DNA of 64,000 nt from Bog-473 sp963754445 (GTDB taxonomy: Bacteria > Actinomycetota > Acidimicrobiia > Acidimicrobiales > RAAP-2), in contig CAVWFT010000002.1 of the NCBI GenBank assembly GCA_963754445.1, forward strand, positions 62,001 through 126,000. The letters run 5' to 3'. The notes under the pieces are model-generated. The model ran no database searches. It was not told the DNA's origin and worked only from the letters and a program-made list of their open reading frames with translations. This document shows, one piece after another, positions 34,715 through 43,636 of the stretch. Both the position numbers and the translations under genes were made by a program. Each line of letters starts with the position of its first letter. Within the stretch, counting starts at the first letter, position 1.

Positions 34715-34949
34715 ATCGTCCCGACCAGGGCTTCTCACCAGGAGGGCTGGGGCACCGATCCTCCCGTTGGGGGCCAACCCGATACGCCCGAGCTCTTGCG
34801 CCTCTGTGGGAATGTCGGTGCTACTTCACGGCCGGCCTGGGCCGCCGTGGGCAGGAAAGGGAGGGCCCCGGCGGTGCGATCGGCGCGCACCGCCAGGGCC
34901 CGCACCAAGGCCGAGGCCCTGAGGACGTACCCTCGATCGTGGCGAACGG

Positions 34950-36371
34950 TTAGCAGAGGCCCGACGGCGAAGAGTCGTGCGCCGGCGTGCAGGTGTTCCC
35001 CGTCCACGTGTTTCCGGTCCCAAGGTCCTGGAAGTCGAAGCCATTGACGTTCGTGGTGCCGTGGTTGCTGGTGAAGACGTTCGACGACGAGCTCGCGTCG
35101 GCCAGGACACCGTCGTTGGTGTTCTTCTTCACCGTGTTCCCGGTGATGGTGTTGCCCGTGCTTGGGCCGGTCGCGGTCACGCCAGGAGCACCGACGTAGA
35201 TGCCGTTCTCGTCGTTCTTGTTGGACTGGTTGCCGCTGAGCGTCACATTGCTCGAGCTGAGCAACGAGATGCCGTTCTCAGCGCTGGCGGTGACGGTGTT
35301 GCCCGAGATCGTGACCGGGTTCGTCACGCCGTCGACCTGGATGCCGTCGCCATAGGCGAACTCGCCACCGGCAATGTTGTCCGTCGCATCGCTCACCGTG
35401 TTCCCGCTGACGGACCATGTTCCCGGCGTGGGACCACTGCCGTCGTTGGTGAGGTAGATGCCGATGTCGCTCTGCGAAACCACGTTGTTCGTCACGCTCA
35501 GCGTGCCGACGTCGCCCATGTAGAGAGCCTCGGATTGGTTGCCGTCGCCCCCGGCACCGGCGTAGGAGTCATTCGAAACGGCATTCCCGGTCGCCGTGAT
35601 CGATGCCACGTCGTAGGCCGAGAAGCCGTTGCCCGCCTGGTACTGGTTCGGACCGACGCCGGTGATGGTGCTGTCCGTGACCGAGCAGCTGGTTCCCTGA
35701 TCCTCGCAGAAGATGCCGTTCTTCTGGTAGGTCTTCAACGTCGAGCTCGTGACCGTGACGTTCGAGGTCTGCGCTGCGTCCGAGTGGACGAGCACGTCGT
35801 TTCCGTCCTGGCAGCCGAACAGGTTATTCGGGCTGAGGGGCAGGTAGACGTTCTGCACCGTGCTACTGGTCACCGTGCCGGTGGCGTTGTGGTAGTAGAC
35901 ACCGACGAAGTCGGCGCTGCAGTCCGTGAACTGGTGCGAGGCGCTGGTTCCGTCGATGGTGATCTTCTTGAGATTGACCGTCCCACCGTTGACATCGATG
36001 ATCGGGTACTCCGGCAGGCTGCTGTCTGGGTTCGTGTCCGACACCGGGAGCGATGTCGGGTCGATGCTCACTGTGCCGCCCGAGCCCTTGATCGTCACGT
36101 TCTCGTTGTTGATGACGAGCTGCTCGGGATAGGTCCCGGCGGCGACGCTGATCGTCGACCCGGATGTTGCCTGGGACAGGGCGTAGCCGATCGTCTGGCA
36201 TGCGTTCACTCGACACGATCCATGGTCGGTGCCGGTCGTCGAGACGAGAAGGGTGCCGCCCGGGGTGGCGTTGGCCACACCCGGCGTCACGAGGCAAAGA
36301 CCTCCGGCAAGCACGCCCAGCATGCCAATGGCGCCGGCATGGCGCGCCTTGACTCTTCCATGAAACTTCAC
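34950..36371 (-). CDS. Secreted right-handed beta-helix (NosD/PbH1-repeat) protein
   Basis: A 473 aa secreted protein. Signal peptide residues 1 to about 36 (cleavage near GVANA). The rest is a parallel beta-helix: repeated 20-25-residue rungs with motifs such as ITISGNTVT, NVTLSGNQSNKN and NTITGNTVKKNTNDG, typical of PbH1 repeats in carbohydrate-active or adhesive proteins. A first section (GTDHGSCRVNACQTIGYAL) resembles the DUF1565-type entry. GTG at 36371 was chosen because GGAGGG is 8 bases upstream. No catalytic polysaccharide-lyase residues can be assigned. It probably binds or remodels extracellular polysaccharide. Confidence 0.8.
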   Translation of the reverse strand: MKFHGRVKARHAGAIGMLGVLAGGLCLVTPGVANATPGGTLLVSTTGTDHGSCRVNACQTIGYALSQATSGSTISVAAGTYPEQLVINNENVTIKGSGGTVSIDPTSLPVSDTNPDSSLPEYPIIDVNGGTVNLKKITIDGTSASHQFTDCSADFVGVYYHNATGTVTSSTVQNVYLPLSPNNLFGCQDGNDVLVHSDAAQTSNVTVTSSTLKTYQKNGIFCEDQGTSCSVTDSTITGVGPNQYQAGNGFSAYDVASITATGNAVSNDSYAGAGGDGNQSEALYMGDVGTLSVTNNVVSQSDIGIYLTNDGSGPTPGTWSVSGNTVSDATDNIAGGEFAYGDGIQVDGVTNPVTISGNTVTASAENGISLLSSSNVTLSGNQSNKNDENGIYVGAPGVTATGPSTGNTITGNTVKKNTNDGVLADASSSSNVFTSNHGTTNVNGFDFQDLGTGNTWTGNTCTPAHDSSPSGLC

Positions 36372-36627
36372 GTTCGTGTCCCTCCAGTCGTGGTGCCGCA
36401 CAGCACCGTGGTGTCCTTGCAACCCCGCTCCAGCAGGGGTCCACTCGCCAATACTCAGACGGGTTCTAGTACAACGGCCCGACACGGACCATGCCTGGAG
36501 GGCCTTCGGGGCCACGGTTCAGCCCCCCGTCGCGTCGTTTTTGCCTACAGGACACCATCGTGTGATCGTTGAGTTACGACCCCGACGCCAACCCGGCCCT
36601 TCAGCAAGGAACCGGTGAAAGGCGCAT

Positions 36628-37497
36628 TCAGCTGGTCGCTGGCCCGAGGCCCAGCGAGGCGTAGATCTCCCGCGTCGCACTCGATGCATTGAAGGTGTAA
36701 AAGTGCAGTCCCGGAACACCAGACGCCAACAGCCGCGCGCACAACTCGGTTGCCAGCTCCACGCCTTCCTTGCGTACTGCCTCGGGCCCGCCGCGCTCGT
36801 CGGCCGCGACCAACCGACCCACCATCCAATCCGGAGCGGCTGCACCCATGGCCCCGAGCCGGCCCATCGTGGCCAGGGACGTTACCGGCAGAATGCCCGG
36901 CAACACCGGCTTGTCGACGCCCCGCTCGTGCAGCGCCTGGACAAGGCCTTCGTACTCCTCGCACTCGAAAAAGAACTGGGTGACGCCGAAGTCCGCCAGC
37001 TCGAGTTTCGCCGCCAGGTGATCGCGGTCGCCGGGCAGGTCGGACGAGCGCGGATGACCGGCCGGGTGCGCAGCGACTCCGACCGAGAAGCCGCCGACGG
37101 CGTGAGCCAACTCGACCAGTTCATTCGCATACGCCAACTCGCCGGGCCCCGCTGCGGGGTCTTCGGGCGGGTCGCCTCCGAGGGCCATGAGATTCTCGAC
37201 GCCTGCCTTGCGGAGCGACACCAGGATGTCGGCCAGCTCGAGCCGCGTATGGGCCACACAAATGAGGTGAGCCATGGGATTCAGCCTCGTCGTATGGAGC
37301 ATGCCCGACACCAGGTCGAACGTGCGCTGGCGCGACTCCGCGCCGCCTCGATAGGTGACCGAGACGAAGGAGGGTTCGAGCGGCTGGAGCTCGCTGATGG
37401 TGCGGGCCAGCGTCGTGAGCTCCTTGTCGTTCTTCGGTGGGAAGAATTCGAACGAGTAGGTCGGCCCGGCAGCCAACAACTCGGCGATGCGAGTCAC
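36628..37497 (-). CDS. metF: 5,10-methylenetetrahydrofolate reductase
   Basis: A 289 aa flavin-dependent reductase of folate C1 metabolism, making 5-methyl-THF for methionine synthesis. TYSFEFFPPK at the N-terminus with the catalytic Glu, SVTYRGG, AHLICVAHT, NLMALGGDPPED and FFFECEEY are typical of the MetF (beta/alpha)8 barrel. GTG at 37497 starts 5 bases after the cupin stop, with GGGAGGG upstream. The run folD-cupin-metF forms a one-carbon cassette with purH. It ends before a gene-poor stretch containing the promoter side of the beta-helix gene. Confidence 0.92.
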   Translation of the reverse strand: MTRIAELLAAGPTYSFEFFPPKNDKELTTLARTISELQPLEPSFVSVTYRGGAESRQRTFDLVSGMLHTTRLNPMAHLICVAHTRLELADILVSLRKAGVENLMALGGDPPEDPAAGPGELAYANELVELAHAVGGFSVGVAAHPAGHPRSSDLPGDRDHLAAKLELADFGVTQFFFECEEYEGLVQALHERGVDKPVLPGILPVTSLATMGRLGAMGAAAPDWMVGRLVAADERGGPEAVRKEGVELATELCARLLASGVPGLHFYTFNASSATREIYASLGLGPATS

Positions 37498-37501
37498 CGG
37501 C

Positions 37502-37861
37502 TCACACCCTCCCGTAGTCGTCCTCGAAGCGGACAATGTCGTCCTCGCCGAAATACGACCCGTGTTGCACTTCGATGAACACGACGTCGGACGCCCCCTC
37601 GTTGGCGATCCGGTGGGCGCCTTCCAGGGGAATGTCGATCGACTGACCGGCCTCGAGTACATGCTGGGTGCCGTCGAGCGTCACCGTCGCCGTACCGGAC
37701 ACGATGAACCAGTGCTCCGCCCGCTTGTGATGGAGCTGGTAGCTGAGTCGCTTGCCAGGATGGACCACGAGCCGCTTGACCTTGTGATCGGACTCGGCGT
37801 CGTCGAGCACGGTGTAGTTGCCCCACGGCCGTTCCGAGTACTCCCTGTCCGTCACCGCCAC
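37502..37861 (-). CDS. Cupin-domain protein (mannose-6-phosphate isomerase type II C-domain-like)
   Basis: A 119 aa single-domain cupin. RPWGNYTVLDD, LSYQLHHKRAEHW and SIDIPLEGAHRIAN match the metal-binding cupin motifs (HHxxxxEH and later H) of mannose-6-phosphate isomerase/GDP-mannose pyrophosphorylase C-terminal domains. GTG at 37861 chosen on GGAG at 7-base spacing; a second GTG lies two codons in. Between folD and metF it may be co-transcribed, yet its chemistry fits sugar-phosphate isomerisation and could serve the glycan locus. The substrate is not proven. Confidence 0.8.
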   Translation of the reverse strand: MAVTDREYSERPWGNYTVLDDAESDHKVKRLVVHPGKRLSYQLHHKRAEHWFIVSGTATVTLDGTQHVLEAGQSIDIPLEGAHRIANEGASDVVFIEVQHGSYFGEDDIVRFEDDYGRV

Positions 37862-37892
37862 CTGCTTTCTCCGGCTGTGTCGAGCCAGTTCG

Positions 37893-38756
37893 TCATTGCG
37901 CCGACAACTCGGCCGCCCGCAGCGCGTTGCGCAACAGCATCGCACGCGTCATCGGCCCGACCCCGCCCAGACGCGGCGTGATCCACCCGGCGACCTCGGC
38001 GACGTCGGGATGCGCGTCGGGAATCAGCTTCTTCCCTTCGAAGGTCGTGCCGGCCGAGACCACGGCCGCTCCGCGCTTCACCATGTCGGGGGTCAGCAGG
38101 TGCGGCCGCCCGGCAGCGGCAACGACGATGTCGGCCGTGCGGGTGATGGTCGCCATGTCGTCCCGGTCGACTCCCGTGTGGACCACGGTCACTGCCGCGT
38201 TGCACCCCGGGCGCTTCAGCGTGAGCATGTTGGCCAGCGGCCGGCCGATGGTGACACCACGCCCGATGATCACGACGTGGCGACCCTCCACCGGTACGTC
38301 GTAGGCATGGAGAAGCTCGACGATGCCGGCAGGGGTGCACGGCATGGGTCCGGGGGCGCCGAGGACCAGGCGACCGAGGTTCAGCGGGTGGAGGCCGTCG
38401 ACGTCCTTGGCCGGGTCGACGGCCAGCAGGGCCTGCTCTTCGTCGAGACCATCGGGCAGGGGCAGCTGGACCAGGAACGCGCTCACCTTCGGGTCTGCGT
38501 TCATGGCGGCGATGGCCTCGAGGACTTCGACCTGGGTCGCACGGGCGGGCAGATGTTCACCGGCGGAGTACATGCCGACGCTCGCACAGTCCTCGTGCTT
38601 CATTGCCACGTACCGCGCACTCGGGCCGTCATCGCCGACGAGCACCGTGCCCAACCCCACCGGCAGGCCCTCGGCAGCGAGCCGGGCCACCCGATCGGCC
38701 ACCTCTCCCCGCATGCGGGCCGCGACGGATTCGCCGTCCAGGAGGATCGCGCCCAT
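37893..38756 (-). CDS. folD: Bifunctional methylenetetrahydrofolate dehydrogenase/cyclohydrolase
   Basis: A 287 aa FolD, which interconverts 5,10-methylene-THF and 10-formyl-THF. Catalytic Lys in YVAMKHE (Lys53), VQLPLP, DVDGLHPLNLGRL, IIGRGVTIGRPLANML (NADP-binding) and TPRLGGVGPMTRAML are all present. ATG overlaps the purH stop (TGATG), so 10-formyl-THF supply is coupled to purH and the purN copies that consume it. Confidence 0.97.
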   Translation of the reverse strand: MGAILLDGESVAARMRGEVADRVARLAAEGLPVGLGTVLVGDDGPSARYVAMKHEDCASVGMYSAGEHLPARATQVEVLEAIAAMNADPKVSAFLVQLPLPDGLDEEQALLAVDPAKDVDGLHPLNLGRLVLGAPGPMPCTPAGIVELLHAYDVPVEGRHVVIIGRGVTIGRPLANMLTLKRPGCNAAVTVVHTGVDRDDMATITRTADIVVAAAGRPHLLTPDMVKRGAAVVSAGTTFEGKKLIPDAHPDVAEVAGWITPRLGGVGPMTRAMLLRNALRAAELSAQ

Positions 38757-40327
38757 CAGTGCTTGAAGTGCCTCTCGCCTGTGGTGACCATGGCGAGACC
38801 GGCCTCGTCCGCTGCGGCGATGACCTCGCCGTCCTTCACGGACCCCCCCGGCTGCACGACCGCCGTCACTCCGGCATCGGCCAGCACGAGCAAGCCGTCG
38901 GGGAAGGGGAAGAAGGCGTCACTCGCGCCAGCGCCGCCCTTCGCCCGCTCGCCCGCTTTCTGTACCGCGATCTCCGCCGCAACGACCCGCGACTGCTGGC
39001 CGGCCCCGACGCCCACGGCCTGGCCGTTGGTCACGACGGCGATGGCGTTCGACGTCGTCCGGCCGCACACGCGCCAGGCCAGGATCAGGTCGCGCCACTC
39101 GTCGTCGGTCGGCTGGCGCTCGGTCACGACCTGCCACTGCTCCCGTGGCGATACGAAGCTGTCCACGTCCTGCACGAGCACGCTGGTGCCGAGGCTGCGC
39201 AGCTGACGGACGGCCCGCTCCGGGGGCGGGCCGGAGAGGAGACGGGTGGCCCTGCGCCGGGCGATGAGCGTCTCGAGCGCCTCGGGCGTGTAAGAAGAAG
39301 CGATGATGACGTCGGCCTGCGGGCCGGCGGCGATGGCCTCGGCCTCATTGGCCGTGACGGGCCCACCGATGGCGACCACACCACCGAACGCGGAGAGCGG
39401 ATCGCACTCGAGTGCCCGCTCGTAGGCGACGACGAGGTCACCCGCGACTGCCGCGCCACAGGGATTGGCGTGTTTGATGATGGCGACGGCGCGCTCGCCC
39501 GAGTCCTCGGCCAGCTCGTGCACCAGCCTCCAGGCGGCGTCCCCGTCGAAGAGGTTCAGGTAGGAGAGCGGAGTACCCCCGTGCTGTTCCATGGCATCCC
39601 ACCAGCTGGCGGAGCCGACGGCGCGATAGCGCGAGCCCCGCTGGTGGGGATTCTCCCCGTAGCGCAGGACCTCGGTTCGCTCGAGGGTGAGGTGCAATGT
39701 CTTGGGCAGCACCTCCGCCAGCGCCGCCTCGTCGCGGTCGCCCTCGGTCGCGCCCTCGAGTCCGTCGGGTGGGGTCGGTCCCCCACCGTCGAGCCAGGCC
39801 ACGATGGCGGCGTCGTAGGCGGCGGTGTGGGCAAATGCGGCCCGGGCCAACCGGCGCCTCGTCGCGGCACTCAGGGAGGCCGAGCGGCGCAACTCCTCGA
39901 GGACGACCGGATAGTCGTCGGGCGATGTCACCACACCCACGTGCTCGTGGTTCTTCGCGGCCGCTCGCACCATGGTGGGACCGCCGACGTCGATCAGCTC
40001 GATCGACGGATCAGAGGAGAACGGGTACAGGTTCACGACCACGAGGTCGATGGCGTCGATGTCGTTCGCCTCGAGGTCGGACAGATGATCCGCTTTCGCC
40101 CGGTCGGCCAGGATGCCGCCATGGATCTTGGGGTGAAGGGTCTTGACCCGGCCTCCCAGCATCTCGGGTGAGCCCGTGACCTCCGCCACCTCGCGGTGGG
40201 CGATACCGGCTTCACCGAGCTTGGCCGATGTATTGCCGCTGGCCACGAGCTCCCAGCCCAGATCGGACAGACCCTGGGCCAGCTCGACCAGCCCCTCTTT
40301 GTCGTAGACCGATAGCAGCGCCCTCAC
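38756..40327 (-). CDS. purH: Bifunctional AICAR formyltransferase/IMP cyclohydrolase
   Basis: A 523 aa enzyme of the last two steps of IMP synthesis. The N-terminal MGS-like cyclohydrolase domain starts ALLSVYDKEGLVELA with SGNTSAKL; the C-terminal transformylase has LRYGENPHQRG and the catalytic Lys-His in IIKHANPCGAAV, plus PFPDGLLVLADAGVTAVVQPGGS. GTG start; GAGGA lies about 9 bases upstream. Length is normal for the family. It is followed without a gap by folD, and preceded 167 bases upstream by the PurN-sulfotransferase fusion. Confidence 0.96.
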   Translation of the reverse strand: MRALLSVYDKEGLVELAQGLSDLGWELVASGNTSAKLGEAGIAHREVAEVTGSPEMLGGRVKTLHPKIHGGILADRAKADHLSDLEANDIDAIDLVVVNLYPFSSDPSIELIDVGGPTMVRAAAKNHEHVGVVTSPDDYPVVLEELRRSASLSAATRRRLARAAFAHTAAYDAAIVAWLDGGGPTPPDGLEGATEGDRDEAALAEVLPKTLHLTLERTEVLRYGENPHQRGSRYRAVGSASWWDAMEQHGGTPLSYLNLFDGDAAWRLVHELAEDSGERAVAIIKHANPCGAAVAGDLVVAYERALECDPLSAFGGVVAIGGPVTANEAEAIAAGPQADVIIASSYTPEALETLIARRRATRLLSGPPPERAVRQLRSLGTSVLVQDVDSFVSPREQWQVVTERQPTDDEWRDLILAWRVCGRTTSNAIAVVTNGQAVGVGAGQQSRVVAAEIAVQKAGERAKGGAGASDAFFPFPDGLLVLADAGVTAVVQPGGSVKDGEVIAAADEAGLAMVTTGERHFKH

Positions 40328-40494
40328 AACACCATGTCCTCGTCAGCTCCTTTTGGCTTCGGCGATCGACCGGCGCCCAGCCGCAACGCCCGACTACGCC
40401 TCGCTGGGGCTGACCTCACCCTGACCCGGGTCGAGGTTGCCGCTTGACCCCAATCTAGTGGCTGTCCGGCCCGGTGATCGGACCCGGGCCGACG

Positions 40495-41940
40495 TCAGTC
40501 CGACCAGAAACGGCGGCCCAGGAGCTCGAAGAGGGCCTCGTTGTCCTCGGCGAATTGAGCCCGCAGCGTGCCGAGGACGCTCCGGTCATCGGGCGTGGCC
40601 CCAGGGGACGCGTTCGTGGCCGGGAAGGGCACGACCGGGGCATCGAGGCCGAGCCAGGCCAACAGGTCGGTGCCGACGGCGGCGTCGACGTAGAGGCGCT
40701 CGCTCTCCACGACGGTGATCCGTTCGGGCCCGACGGCATCGAACCAGCGGGTCAGCTGCTCGGCGTAGCGGCCCCTCGCCTGGTACGAGAACCACTGGTG
40801 CGACCGACTGCGCTCACCCTGCATGACCTTCGCCGTTTCGCCGCGCAACCTCTCCTCCTCGGCCGCGAGTGCGTCGGCAAAGGTCTTGCTCTCACGGCCG
40901 AGCGAGCGCTCCAACCGGTAATGCGACATGGCCCGCTGGGCCGGTTCGCGCAGCAGCGCCACGAAACGGGTGCTCTGGGGCAACGTGGCCGCAGCGCGCT
41001 CGGGAGCGAGCGGATGGAACAACAGGTAGGGCGTCGACTCGACTCGCCGACGTCGCTCCAAGAAGGTCGGGAACTGCGATCGGTACCAGCGTCGCCCCCG
41101 GTCATAGTTGTGATCGAGAAAGTGGACCTCGCCCACTTCGAACGGCGCCTGTGGGTGATCGCGCAACCACCGACGCAACGACGTGGTGCCGCCGCGCTGG
41201 GCACCGATGATCACGATGTCGGGGAGCCGCCGCAGGTCGGCGGTGGCCATGCGCCAGGCGTGCTCGCGGCCGGGACGGCCACGACGAGCCCGGTTCCCCC
41301 GGGGTGGCTTGCGGCGCACGCCCCGCTCGGTCGGCGGTCGCACCGGATCGTGTCGCGCCGTGATGGTGCGTCCCGCCTCGAGCTCACCGATGGCCCAGGT
41401 CACCATTTCGGGGTAGAGGGAGCGCTCGACCACCTTGATCGCCTCGTGGAGCGACTCCTCGGTGTCGCCTGCGACCACGCGCACTGCCTGCTGGGCCAGG
41501 ATCGGTCCCGCGTCCATTTCTGCGGTGGCCAGATGCACGGTGCAGCCGGTCTCGGTGACGCCGGCGGCCAGGGCATCGCGCACGGCATGCCACCCGGGAA
41601 AGGCCGGGAGGAGCGAGGGGTGCGTGTTGAGGATACGGGCCGGGTATGCGCGATGCACCGTGTCACCCAGGACGGTGCCGAATCCGGCCATGGCCACGAG
41701 GTCGACGTCGTGCTCTCTCATCGCGTCGGTCACCGCGCCGGTGAAGGCTTCGCGGTCGAATTGGGCGGTAAAACCCCCGTACTCCGAGCGATCGATCAGA
41801 ATGGTGGCGGCGCCGTGCGCACGGCCGATCTCCAGCGCGTCACACGGACGGTCGGCCAGGACGATGCCGATCGGAAGGTCCGCGGCGAACATGGCCCCCA
41901 GGATCGTCCCCGAGCCCGAGACGAGGACGGCCAGGCGCAC
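40495..41940 (-). CDS. PurN-sulfotransferase fusion protein
   Basis: A 481 aa two-domain protein. Residues 1 to about 195 are a phosphoribosylglycinamide formyltransferase (PurN): LVSGSGTIL (7-14), MAGFGTVL, ILNTHPSLLPAFPG with Asn105 and His107, and catalytic Asp143 in AEMDAGPIL. After a basic Arg/Pro linker (about 200-230) comes a PAPS-dependent sulfotransferase (231-481): P-loop GAQRGGTTS (246-254), EVHFLDH, VALLREPAQRAMSHY and RGRYAEQL. The domains match, in order, the overlapping purN and sulfotransferase genes just upstream, so the gene is a fused duplicate. GTG start with no ribosome site; TACAAT lies 6 bases upstream. Both active sites look intact. It may be the working PurN for purine synthesis; what it sulfates is unknown. 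Confidence 0.9.
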   Translation of the reverse strand: MRLAVLVSGSGTILGAMFAADLPIGIVLADRPCDALEIGRAHGAATILIDRSEYGGFTAQFDREAFTGAVTDAMREHDVDLVAMAGFGTVLGDTVHRAYPARILNTHPSLLPAFPGWHAVRDALAAGVTETGCTVHLATAEMDAGPILAQQAVRVVAGDTEESLHEAIKVVERSLYPEMVTWAIGELEAGRTITARHDPVRPPTERGVRRKPPRGNRARRGRPGREHAWRMATADLRRLPDIVIIGAQRGGTTSLRRWLRDHPQAPFEVGEVHFLDHNYDRGRRWYRSQFPTFLERRRRVESTPYLLFHPLAPERAAATLPQSTRFVALLREPAQRAMSHYRLERSLGRESKTFADALAAEEERLRGETAKVMQGERSRSHQWFSYQARGRYAEQLTRWFDAVGPERITVVESERLYVDAAVGTDLLAWLGLDAPVVPFPATNASPGATPDDRSVLGTLRAQFAEDNEALFELLGRRFWSD

Positions 41941-41946
41941 CCGGGC

Positions 41947-41952
41947 ATTGTA
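41947..41952 (-). promoter_or_regulatory. -10 box of a leaderless PurN-sulfotransferase mRNA
   Basis: TACAAT, then 6 bases, then the GTG start. The preceding CTCACTA matches the region upstream of the paralogous purN gene, supporting a shared promoter inherited through the duplication. Confidence 0.6.
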
Positions 41953-42021
41953 GTGAGCCCCAGTGCGACCTCTGTGTGCATCCGGCGCACCCGGCGGCCT
42001 GCCCGAGACGCGGTGTGGTGC

Positions 42022-42861
42022 TCAGCCGCTCTGCTCCGACCAAAGCCGGTGACCCAAGAGATCGAAGAGCGCTTCGTTGTCCGCGGCGAACGAGGCACGC
42101 AGGCGGTCACGCGCCGCGGCGTCATCAGGGGTGGGCTCTGCGGTGGCGTTGAGCGCGGGAAACGGAGCGGTGACCGGGGGCAGATCGAGCTGGTGCAAGA
42201 GGCGGCCGGCAACTTCCGGTTCGTCGAACAGTCGTTGGCTGTCGACCACGATGATCCGGTCACGCCCCACGGCATCGAACCAACGACGCAGCTGCTCCGC
42301 ATAGCGACCCCGGGCGCGATAGGAGAACCAGCGATGCGCGCTGCTTCCTTCACCTCGCCGGACTTTGTCCTCCTGTCCTTCGAGGCGGCTCTCCTCGAGT
42401 TCGAGGGCGCGCGAGAACGACTCTGTCTCGTGACCCTTCCTGATCTCGAGATGGTGATGCGAGAGCGCCCGCTCCGCCGGTTCCCGGAGGAGGGCGACGA
42501 AGCGCGTGCTCTCCGGGAGATCGCGACCGGCCCGTCCGGCGGCCAGGGGATGGAAGAGCATGTACGGCGAAGCGTCCACGTGGACCCTGGCGCCGAGGCT
42601 GATCGGAAACCGAGACCGATACCAGCGCTCGCCCCTCTCGTACGCCCCGTCGAAGTAGTGCACCTCCTTGGACAGGAACGGCGCCACCTTCGGATGACTA
42701 CAGAGCCAGGAGTGGAGCGAGGTCGTCCCACTCCGCTGGGCGCCGATGATGACGATGCCCGGTAGGGGACGGAGATCTGCCGTGGCCATGCGCCAGCGTT
42801 GGGTCGCCTTCGCCGGCCGCCTCGCCACGGGAGCAACCGGGCCTGACACAGTGTCGCTCAT
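42022..42861 (-). CDS. Sulfotransferase (stand-alone partner of the second purN)
   Basis: A 279 aa PAPS-dependent sulfotransferase: GIVIIGAQRSGTTSL (5'-phosphosulfate loop), KEVHYFDGAYERG, FVALLREPAERALSHHHLE (3'-phosphate-binding Arg/Ser) and RGRYAEQLRRWFDAVGRDRI, as in heparan/chondroitin-type sulfotransferase folds. It is clearly homologous to the C-terminal half of the fusion protein (same WRMATADLRxLP entry segment). ATG overlaps the upstream purN stop (ATGA), so the two are translationally coupled. The partner substrate is unknown; the consistent pairing with PurN is the striking feature. Confidence 0.88.
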   Translation of the reverse strand: MSDTVSGPVAPVARRPAKATQRWRMATADLRPLPGIVIIGAQRSGTTSLHSWLCSHPKVAPFLSKEVHYFDGAYERGERWYRSRFPISLGARVHVDASPYMLFHPLAAGRAGRDLPESTRFVALLREPAERALSHHHLEIRKGHETESFSRALELEESRLEGQEDKVRRGEGSSAHRWFSYRARGRYAEQLRRWFDAVGRDRIIVVDSQRLFDEPEVAGRLLHQLDLPPVTAPFPALNATAEPTPDDAAARDRLRASFAADNEALFDLLGHRLWSEQSG

Positions 42862-43481
42862 CGTTCGGCGAGCCGGGCTGCCACCGTTGCGCGCCGCGCG
42901 TCGATCTCACGACCTTCCCGGAGCTCGCGCAATGCCCAGGCCACCGTGGCAGGGTACAGGGAGCGCTCGACCACCTTGATCCGCTCGTGGAGCATCTCCT
43001 CGGTGTCGTCGGGGAGGACCGGAACCGCCTGCTGGGCCAGGATCGGCCCGGCGTCCATGTCGATGGTGGCCAGGTGGACGGTGCATCCGCTCTCGGCCAC
43101 TCCGGCGGCCAAGGCATCGCGCACGCCGTGCCAACCCGGGAATGCGGGCAGCAACGCCGGGTGAGTATTGAGTACCCGCCCGGGGAAGGCCTGATGCACC
43201 GCCTCGTTCAGGACAGTGCCGAACCCGGCCATGGCCACCAGGTCGACCTGATGGGCCACGAGGGTGCCTGCGACGGTGGCGGTGAAGCCGTCTCGATCAA
43301 ATCCCGGACCGAAACCGCCATACGGTGCGCGGTCGACGAGCTCGGCCGCAACACCATGCTCCCGCGCCATCTGGAGGGCGTCGCAGGGGCGATCGGACAG
43401 CACCAAGGCGATCGGCAGTTCCGCCTCGAACATGGCGCGCAGGATCGTCCCGGAGCCCGAGACGAGAACGGCGAGGCGCAC
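42858..43481 (-). CDS. purN: Phosphoribosylglycinamide formyltransferase, second copy
   Basis: A 207 aa PurN, the usual length. LVSGSGTILRAMF, VLNTHPALLPAFPG (catalytic Asn and His), and DMDAGPILAQQAVPV with the catalytic Asp. Highly similar throughout to residues 1-195 of the fusion protein, with divergence in surface helices. It would transfer formyl from 10-formyl-THF to GAR in purine synthesis. The GTG start lacks a ribosome site; TAGATT sits 6 bases upstream. Whether both copies serve purine synthesis, or one has moved to another amine substrate, cannot be told from sequence. Confidence 0.88.
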   Translation of the reverse strand: MRLAVLVSGSGTILRAMFEAELPIALVLSDRPCDALQMAREHGVAAELVDRAPYGGFGPGFDRDGFTATVAGTLVAHQVDLVAMAGFGTVLNEAVHQAFPGRVLNTHPALLPAFPGWHGVRDALAAGVAESGCTVHLATIDMDAGPILAQQAVPVLPDDTEEMLHERIKVVERSLYPATVAWALRELREGREIDARRATVAARLAER

Positions 43482-43487
43482 GGTACC

Positions 43488-43493
43488 AATCTA
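43488..43493 (-). promoter_or_regulatory. -10 box of a leaderless purN mRNA
   Basis: TAGATT, then GGTACC, then the GTG start codon. The box is preceded by TTCACTA, nearly the same as at the paralogous fusion gene. Transcription would start at the G of GTG. Confidence 0.6.
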
Positions 43494-43636
43494 GTGAAGC
43501 CGGCGAACCCCACTCCGTGCTCCATGAGGCCACGGCCCGGCGGGACGGAGCGGCAGCCGACGATCACGGCAGCGGGTTGACCCCCCGGGAGGCCAGGCAG
43601 TAGGAATCCGGATCAGCGGCCACGCTATTTCGGACG

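Noticed and set aside
34735..35007. Minus-strand 90-codon frame between the GT2 and beta-helix genes
   Set aside because: It overlaps the end of the beta-helix gene in another frame, has no ribosome site and no family features. The remaining 248-base gap holds nothing else I can support.
36372..36627. Possible small gene between metF and the beta-helix gene
   Set aside because: Open frames here are short, extend into neighbours in the wrong frame and lack start signals; the stretch is more likely the beta-helix promoter and metF 3' end.
40474..42765. Plus-strand open frame of about 760 codons opposite the PurN/sulfotransferase genes
   Set aside because: It spans two real minus-strand genes and their intergenic gap and has shadow composition.
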